Below are positions 58,586 to 64,000 of a stretch of DNA of 64,000 nt, one piece after another (the first letter of the stretch is position 1; every line of letters starts with the position of its first letter). Source of the stretch: Paraburkholderia sp. (GTDB taxonomy: Bacteria; Pseudomonadota; Gammaproteobacteria; Burkholderiales; Burkholderiaceae); assembly GCF_028283785.1 (NCBI RefSeq), contig NZ_JAPWKB010000013.1:186001-250000 (forward strand). Reading direction: 5' to 3'. The notes below the pieces were generated by a model that had not been told where the DNA came from, did not search any database, and saw only the letters and a list, made by a program, of their open reading frames with translations. The position numbers and the translations under genes are program-made.

Positions 58586-61183
58586 ATGAATACTGATTAC
58601 AGAAAGCCGTTGCCCGGCACGAAACTGGACTATTTCGACACGCGCGCAGCGGTCGAGGCGATCCAGCCGGGCGCCTACGACACGTTGCCGTACACGTCGC
58701 GCGTGCTCGCCGAAAACCTCGTGCGACGCTGCGATCCCGCCACGTTGACCGATTCGCTGAAGCAGATCGTCGAACGCAGGCGCGATCTGGATTTTCCGTG
58801 GTTTCCGGCGCGGGTCGTCTGTCACGACATCCTCGGACAAACCGCGCTGGTCGATCTCGCCGGTCTGCGCGACGCGATTGCCGCGCAAGGCGGCGACCCG
58901 GCGCTCGTGAACCCCGTCGTGCCGACGCAACTGGTCGTCGATCATTCGCTCGCGGTCGAGTGCGGCGGCTTCGATCCGGATGCGTTCGACAAGAACCGCG
59001 CCATCGAAGATCGCCGTAACGAAGACCGCTTCCACTTCATCAACTGGACGAAGAAGGCGTTTCGCAACGTCGATGTAATTCCGCCGGGCAACGGCATCCT
59101 GCATCAGATCAACCTCGAACGGATGAGCCCGGTCGTGCAGGTGAAGGATGGCGTCGCGTATCCGGACACGCTGGTCGGCACCGATTCGCATACGCCGATG
59201 GTCGATGCGCTCGGCGTGATCGCGATCGGCGTAGGCGGGCTGGAGGCGGAAAGCGTGATGCTGGGACGCGCATCGTGGATGCGTCTGCCGGATATCATCG
59301 GCGTCGAACTGACGGGCAAGCCGCAGCCGGGCATCACCGCCACCGATATCGTGCTCGCGCTGACCGAATTCCTGCGCAAAGAGAAGGTCGTATCGTCGTA
59401 TCTGGAATTTTACGGCGTGGGCGCATCGCATCTGACGCTGGGCGACCGCGCGACGATTGCGAACATGGCGCCGGAATTCGGCTCGACCGCCGCGATGTTC
59501 TATATCGACGAACAGACCATCAAATACCTGACGTTGACGGGCCGCGACGACGCGCAGGTCGAACTGGTCGAAACCTACGCGAAGCAGACCGGCCTGTGGG
59601 CCGACACGCTGAAAAACGCGCAATACGAGCGTGTATTGCGCTTCGATCTGTCCTCCGTGGTGCGCAATATCGCCGGTCCGTCGAACCCGCACAAACGCGT
59701 GCCGACCTCGGAACTGGCGGCGCGCGGCATCAGCGGCGTGGTCGAAAACGAGCCGGGCCGGATGCCGGACGGCGCGGTGATCATCGCGGCCATCACGAGC
59801 TGCACGAACACCAACAATCCGCGCAACATGATCACGGCCGGCCTGCTGGCACGCAATGCGAACCGCCTCGGCATGACGCGCAAACCGTGGGCGAAAACCT
59901 CGCTCGCGCCGGGATCGAAGGCCGTTACGCTGTATCTGGAAGAAGCGGGTTTGCTGCCCGAGCTGGAGAAACTCGGCTTCGGCGTGGTCGCGTATGCGTG
60001 TACGTCATGCAACGGCATGTCGGGCGCGCTCGATCCCGTGATCCAGAAAGAAATCGTCGAGCGCGATCTGTATGCCACCGCCGTGCTGTCGGGCAATCGC
60101 AATTTCGACGGACGTATTCATCCGTATGCGAAGCAGGCGTTTCTCGCGTCGCCGCCGCTGGTGGTCGCGTATGCGATTGCCGGCACGATCCGCTTCGACA
60201 TCGAAAAGGACGCGCTCGGCACCGATGCGAACGGCAAAGCCGTCACGCTGAAAGACATCTGGCCGACCGACGAGGAAATCGACGCGATCTTCGCATCGAG
60301 CGTGAAGCCCGAGCAGTTCCGCAAAGTCTACGAGCCGATGTTCGCGGTCACCGCCGACACCGGCGAGCAGGCCGACCCGCTGTACGACTGGCGTGCGGCG
60401 AGCACGTATATCCGCCGTCCGCCGTACTGGGAAGGTGCGCTTGCGGGCGAGCGCACGCTGACAGGCTTGCGGCCGCTCGCGGTGCTCGGCGACAACATCA
60501 CGACGGATCACCTGTCGCCGTCGAATGCGATTCTCGCGGACAGCGCGGCCGGCGAATATCTGACGAAAATGGGCTTGCCCGAAGAGGACTTCAACTCGTA
60601 CGCGACCCATCGCGGCGATCACCTGACCGCGCAGCGCGCGACCTTCGCGAATCCGACGCTGAAGAATGAAATGGTGGTCGAAAACGGCGCGGTGAAAGCG
60701 GGGTCGCTTGCGCGGATCGAGCCGGAAGGCAAGGTCACTCGGATGTGGGAAGCGATCGAAACCTACATGGCGCGCAAGCAGCCGCTAATCGTGATCGCGG
60801 GCGCGGATTACGGGCAGGGCTCGTCGCGCGACTGGGCGGCGAAGGGCGTGCGGCTGGCGGGCGCGGAGGCGATCGTCGCCGAAGGTTTCGAACGGATTCA
60901 CCGGACGAATCTGGTCGGCATGGGCGTGTTGCCGCTCGAATTCAAACCCGGCGTGAACCGCACCACGCTCGGCATCGACGGCACGGAGACCTTCGATGTG
61001 ACGGGCGACCGCACGCCGCGCGCCGATCTGACGCTGGTGATTCATCGTAAGAACGGCGAGCGCGTCGAGGTGCCGGTCACATGCCGGCTCGACACGGCCG
61101 AAGAAGTGTCGATCTACGAAGCGGGCGGCGTGTTGCAACGCTTCGCGCAAGACTTCCTCGAATCGTCGAAAGCAGCCGCATAA
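58586..61183 (+). CDS. acnD: Fe/S-dependent 2-methylisocitrate dehydratase
   Basis: 865 aa aconitase family; VGTDSHTPMVDALGVIAIGVGGLEAESVMLG; ITSCTNTNNPRNMI; adjacent prpF. Confidence 0.95.
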   Translation: MNTDYRKPLPGTKLDYFDTRAAVEAIQPGAYDTLPYTSRVLAENLVRRCDPATLTDSLKQIVERRRDLDFPWFPARVVCHDILGQTALVDLAGLRDAIAAQGGDPALVNPVVPTQLVVDHSLAVECGGFDPDAFDKNRAIEDRRNEDRFHFINWTKKAFRNVDVIPPGNGILHQINLERMSPVVQVKDGVAYPDTLVGTDSHTPMVDALGVIAIGVGGLEAESVMLGRASWMRLPDIIGVELTGKPQPGITATDIVLALTEFLRKEKVVSSYLEFYGVGASHLTLGDRATIANMAPEFGSTAAMFYIDEQTIKYLTLTGRDDAQVELVETYAKQTGLWADTLKNAQYERVLRFDLSSVVRNIAGPSNPHKRVPTSELAARGISGVVENEPGRMPDGAVIIAAITSCTNTNNPRNMITAGLLARNANRLGMTRKPWAKTSLAPGSKAVTLYLEEAGLLPELEKLGFGVVAYACTSCNGMSGALDPVIQKEIVERDLYATAVLSGNRNFDGRIHPYAKQAFLASPPLVVAYAIAGTIRFDIEKDALGTDANGKAVTLKDIWPTDEEIDAIFASSVKPEQFRKVYEPMFAVTADTGEQADPLYDWRAASTYIRRPPYWEGALAGERTLTGLRPLAVLGDNITTDHLSPSNAILADSAAGEYLTKMGLPEEDFNSYATHRGDHLTAQRATFANPTLKNEMVVENGAVKAGSLARIEPEGKVTRMWEAIETYMARKQPLIVIAGADYGQGSSRDWAAKGVRLAGAEAIVAEGFERIHRTNLVGMGVLPLEFKPGVNRTTLGIDGTETFDVTGDRTPRADLTLVIHRKNGERVEVPVTCRLDTAEEVSIYEAGGVLQRFAQDFLESSKAAA

Positions 61184-61199
61184 GCTAAGGATTTCTCTC

Positions 61200-62381
61200 A
61201 TGGCACATCAAGCGCAGATCAGGATTCCCGCTACGTATATGCGCGGGGGCACCAGCAAGGGCGTGTTTTTCCGGTTGCAGGATCTGCCCGAAGCCGCGCG
61301 GCAACCCGGCGCGGCGCGCGATGCATTGCTGATGCGCGTGATCGGCAGTCCCGATCCGTATGGCAAGCAGATCGACGGGATGGGCGGCGCGACGTCGAGC
61401 ACCAGCAAGACGGTGATCATTGCAAAGAGCACGCGGCCGGATCATGACGTCGATTATCTGTTCGGGCAGGTGTCGATCGATACCGCGTTTATCGACTGGA
61501 CCGGTAATTGCGGCAACCTGTCGGCGGCGGTCGGGCCGTTCGCGATCGGCGCGGGTCTGATCGATCCGGCGCGTGTGCCGGATAACGGCGTGGCCGTCGT
61601 GCGGATCTGGCAGGCGAATATCGGCAAGACGATCATCGCGCAGGTGCCGATGACGAACGGCGCGGTTCAGGAAACGGGCGACTTCGAACTCGACGGCGTG
61701 ACGTTTCCCGCCGCCGAAGTGCAGCTCGAATTCATGGACCCGGCCGCGGAAGAGGAGGGCGCGGGCGGCGCGATGTTCCCGACCGGCAATGTGGTCGACG
61801 ATCTCGACGTGCCGGGCGTCGGCACGCTGAAGGCGACGATGATCAACGCGGGCATTCCGACCATCTTCGTGAACGCCGACGCGATCGGCTACACGGGCAC
61901 GGAGTTGCAGGACGCGATCAACAGCGACCCGAAAGCGCTGGCGATGTTCGAAACGATTCGCGCGCACGGCGCGGTGCGGATGGGCCTGATCGAGCACCTC
62001 GGCGAAATCGCGACGCGGCAACATACGCCGAAGGTCGCGTTCGTCGCGAAGCCGGCCGCGTACGTCGCGTCGAGCGGCAAGGCCGTGAGCGCGGGCGATG
62101 TCGATCTGCTGGTCCGCGCGATGTCGATGGGCAAGCTGCATCACGCGATGATGGGCACGGCAGCGGTCGCGATCGGCACCGCCGCTGCAATCCCCGGCAC
62201 GCTGGTGAATCTCGCTGCGGGCGGCGGCGAGCGTCAGTCGGTGCGCTTCGGCCATCCGTCGGGCACCTTGCGGGTCGGCGCCGAGGCGAATGTCGTCGAG
62301 GGTGAATGGGCCGTGAAAAAGGCCATCATGAGCCGCAGTGCGCGTGTGCTGATGGAAGGCTGGGTGCGCGTGCCGGGCTGA
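61200..62381 (+). CDS. prpF: 2-methylaconitate cis-trans isomerase
   Basis: IRIPATYMRGGTSKGVFFRLQDLPEAARQPGAARDALLMRVIGSPDPYGKQIDGMGGATSSTSKTVI. Confidence 0.95.
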   Translation: MAHQAQIRIPATYMRGGTSKGVFFRLQDLPEAARQPGAARDALLMRVIGSPDPYGKQIDGMGGATSSTSKTVIIAKSTRPDHDVDYLFGQVSIDTAFIDWTGNCGNLSAAVGPFAIGAGLIDPARVPDNGVAVVRIWQANIGKTIIAQVPMTNGAVQETGDFELDGVTFPAAEVQLEFMDPAAEEEGAGGAMFPTGNVVDDLDVPGVGTLKATMINAGIPTIFVNADAIGYTGTELQDAINSDPKALAMFETIRAHGAVRMGLIEHLGEIATRQHTPKVAFVAKPAAYVASSGKAVSAGDVDLLVRAMSMGKLHHAMMGTAAVAIGTAAAIPGTLVNLAAGGGERQSVRFGHPSGTLRVGAEANVVEGEWAVKKAIMSRSARVLMEGWVRVPG

Positions 62382-62560
62382 TTCGTCAGCCTTGCGTTCG
62401 GGCTCCGGCAGCGCGTGCGAATCCGCGATTCGCAGCAACCGGCGATTTCGCGCTTGAAACTGCGGGTTAAGTTTTCTACGCTTCTCGTATCAGGGATGCG
62501 TATAAAGATTCCGCCGTCAATGCTCGTAGCCGGATGTCCTGAACGCACAGCGGAGTGAAC

Positions 62561-64000
62561 ATGTACAGCGAAAGTGCCGTTGTTCTTGCTCGCATACAGT
62601 TCGCGTTTACCGTCGGTTTTCATATTCTCTTTCCCGCCATCACGATCGGCCTCGCGAGCTTTCTCGCGGTGCTCGAAGCGCTCTGGCTGAAGAGCGGGCA
62701 AGAGGCGTATCGCGATCTCTACCATTTCTGGTCGAAGATCTTCGCCGTCAACTTCGGCATGGGCGTGGTGTCGGGCCTCGTGATGGCCTATCAGTTCGGC
62801 ACTAACTGGAGCCGCTTCTCGTACTTTGCTGGCGGTATTACCGGCCCGCTGCTCACTTACGAAGTCCTGACCGCGTTCTTTCTCGAAGCGGGTTTCCTCG
62901 GCGTGATGCTGTTCGGCTGGAATCGCGTCGGACGCGGCCTGCATTTCTTCGCGACCGCGATGGTCGCGCTCGGCACGCTGGTGTCGACGTTCTGGATTCT
63001 CGCGTCGAACAGCTGGATGCAGACGCCGCAAGGCTACAAGGTGATCGACGGTCGCGCGATTCCGGTGGACTGGTTCGCGGTCATCTTCAATCCGTCGTTT
63101 CCGTTCCGGCTTGCGCATATGGCGATCGCCGCGTTTCTCGCGACGGCGTTCTTCGTCGGCTCGTCGGCGGCATGGCATCTGCTGCGCGGCCGCGACAATC
63201 AGGCGATCCGCACGATGCTGTCGATGTCGATGTGGATGGCGTTGATCGTCGCGCCGATCCAGGCCGTGGTCGGCGATGCGCACGGCCTCAATACGCTCGA
63301 ACATCAACCGGCGAAAATCGCCGCGATCGAAGGGCATTGGGAAAATATTCCGGGTCAGCCCACGCCGCTGATTCTGGTCGGCTGGCCCGATATGAAAGCC
63401 GAAGTGACGCGTTACGCGATCGAGATTCCGGTGCTGGGCAGCGTGATTCTCACGCACAGCTTCACTAAACAGGTGCCTGCGCTGAAAGAGTTTCCCGCGC
63501 AGGACCGCGCCAATTCGACGGTGGTGTTCTGGACGTTCCGGATCATGGTCGGGATGGGCATGCTGATGATCCTCGCGGGCCTGTGGAGCCTCGCGTTGCG
63601 TCTGCGCGGCGGTGGCGGGCTGTACCGGTCGCGGCTGTTCCTGACGCTGATCCAGTGGATGGGGCCGGTCGGGTTGATCGCGTTGATCGCCGGGTGGATC
63701 ACGACTGAAATGGGGCGTCAGCCGTGGGTGATCTACGGCGTGATGCGTACGCCCGATGCGTCGTCGCCGCAGAGCACCGCGCAGATGGGTTTGAGTCTTG
63801 CACTGTTCGTGGTGGTCTACTTTTCGGTGTTCAGTCTGGGCGTGATGTATATGTTGCGCCTCGTCCGCAAAGGCCCGATCACCGACGAAGGCAAGCTGTC
63901 GACCGCCGGCGGTCCAGGACAGAAACGCACGGCCGCGCGCCCGCTGTCGGCCGCCGACGACGATCACGACGGCGGCAGCGGTTCCGCGCCGCACGGGAGT
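62561..64000 (+). CDS. Second cytochrome bd-type (CIO-like) ubiquinol oxidase subunit I, truncated by window end
   Basis: MYSESAVVLARIQFAFTVGFHILFPAITIGLASFLAVLEALWLKSGQ...GTNWSRFSYFAGGITGPLLTYEVLTAFFLEAGFLGVMLFGW; open to the window end so missing from ORF track. Confidence 0.9.
   Translation, partial: MYSESAVVLARIQFAFTVGFHILFPAITIGLASFLAVLEALWLKSGQEAYRDLYHFWSKIFAVNFGMGVVSGLVMAYQFGTNWSRFSYFAGGITGPLLTYEVLTAFFLEAGFLGVMLFGWNRVGRGLHFFATAMVALGTLVSTFWILASNSWMQTPQGYKVIDGRAIPVDWFAVIFNPSFPFRLAHMAIAAFLATAFFVGSSAAWHLLRGRDNQAIRTMLSMSMWMALIVAPIQAVVGDAHGLNTLEHQPAKIAAIEGHWENIPGQPTPLILVGWPDMKAEVTRYAIEIPVLGSVILTHSFTKQVPALKEFPAQDRANSTVVFWTFRIMVGMGMLMILAGLWSLALRLRGGGGLYRSRLFLTLIQWMGPVGLIALIAGWITTEMGRQPWVIYGVMRTPDASSPQSTAQMGLSLALFVVVYFSVFSLGVMYMLRLVRKGPITDEGKLSTAGGPGQKRTAARPLSAADDDHDGGSGSAPHGS

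Noticed and set aside
62234-63994. 586-aa minus-strand ORF
   Set aside because: Antisense shadow of prpF end and the second cydA-like gene; composition dominated by R/H/D/Q.

Overview
High-GC proteobacterial chromosome or megaplasmid segment; gene families and order suggest Burkholderiaceae (Paraburkholderia/Caballeronia-like), which is inference. It is mostly metabolic and transport operons: (1) 3' end of a porin and a type-2 ferredoxin-NADP reductase; (2) a Fur-box-preceded minus-strand iron-type operon (OprB-like porin, NHL/beta-propeller protein, EfeB-like Dyp peroxidase, FbpABC-like ABC transporter); (3) two converging polar-amino-acid ABC operons with the same gene order, each ending in a HutC/GntR regulator. 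One of these carries a histidine-ammonia-lyase homologue lacking the Ala-Ser-Gly MIO triad; the other faces a 2OG-Fe(II) oxygenase and an FAD oxidase; (4) a cyanide-insensitive-type bd oxidase (cydAB + DUF2474) behind a perfect FNR/ANR box; (5) a MerR-linked Baeyer-Villiger monooxygenase/SDR/hydrolase cluster; (6) assorted housekeeping and envelope genes (CsbD/YqjDE-like trio, TAXI SBP, MFS/TetR, RraA-like, Zur, TPR protein, rubredoxin, ferritin-like protein); (7) a divergent tyrosine recombinase/KfrA-like pair; (8) the prpR-prpB-prpC-acnD-prpF 2-methylcitrate locus, followed by a second bd-oxidase subunit I running off the window. The most notable signals are the MIO-less lyase operon, the composite iron operon, and a dispersed intergenic dyad GCATGCG-N5-CGCATGC. 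No tRNA, rRNA, CRISPR array or insertion sequence was recognised. All family calls are by eye, without database searches.
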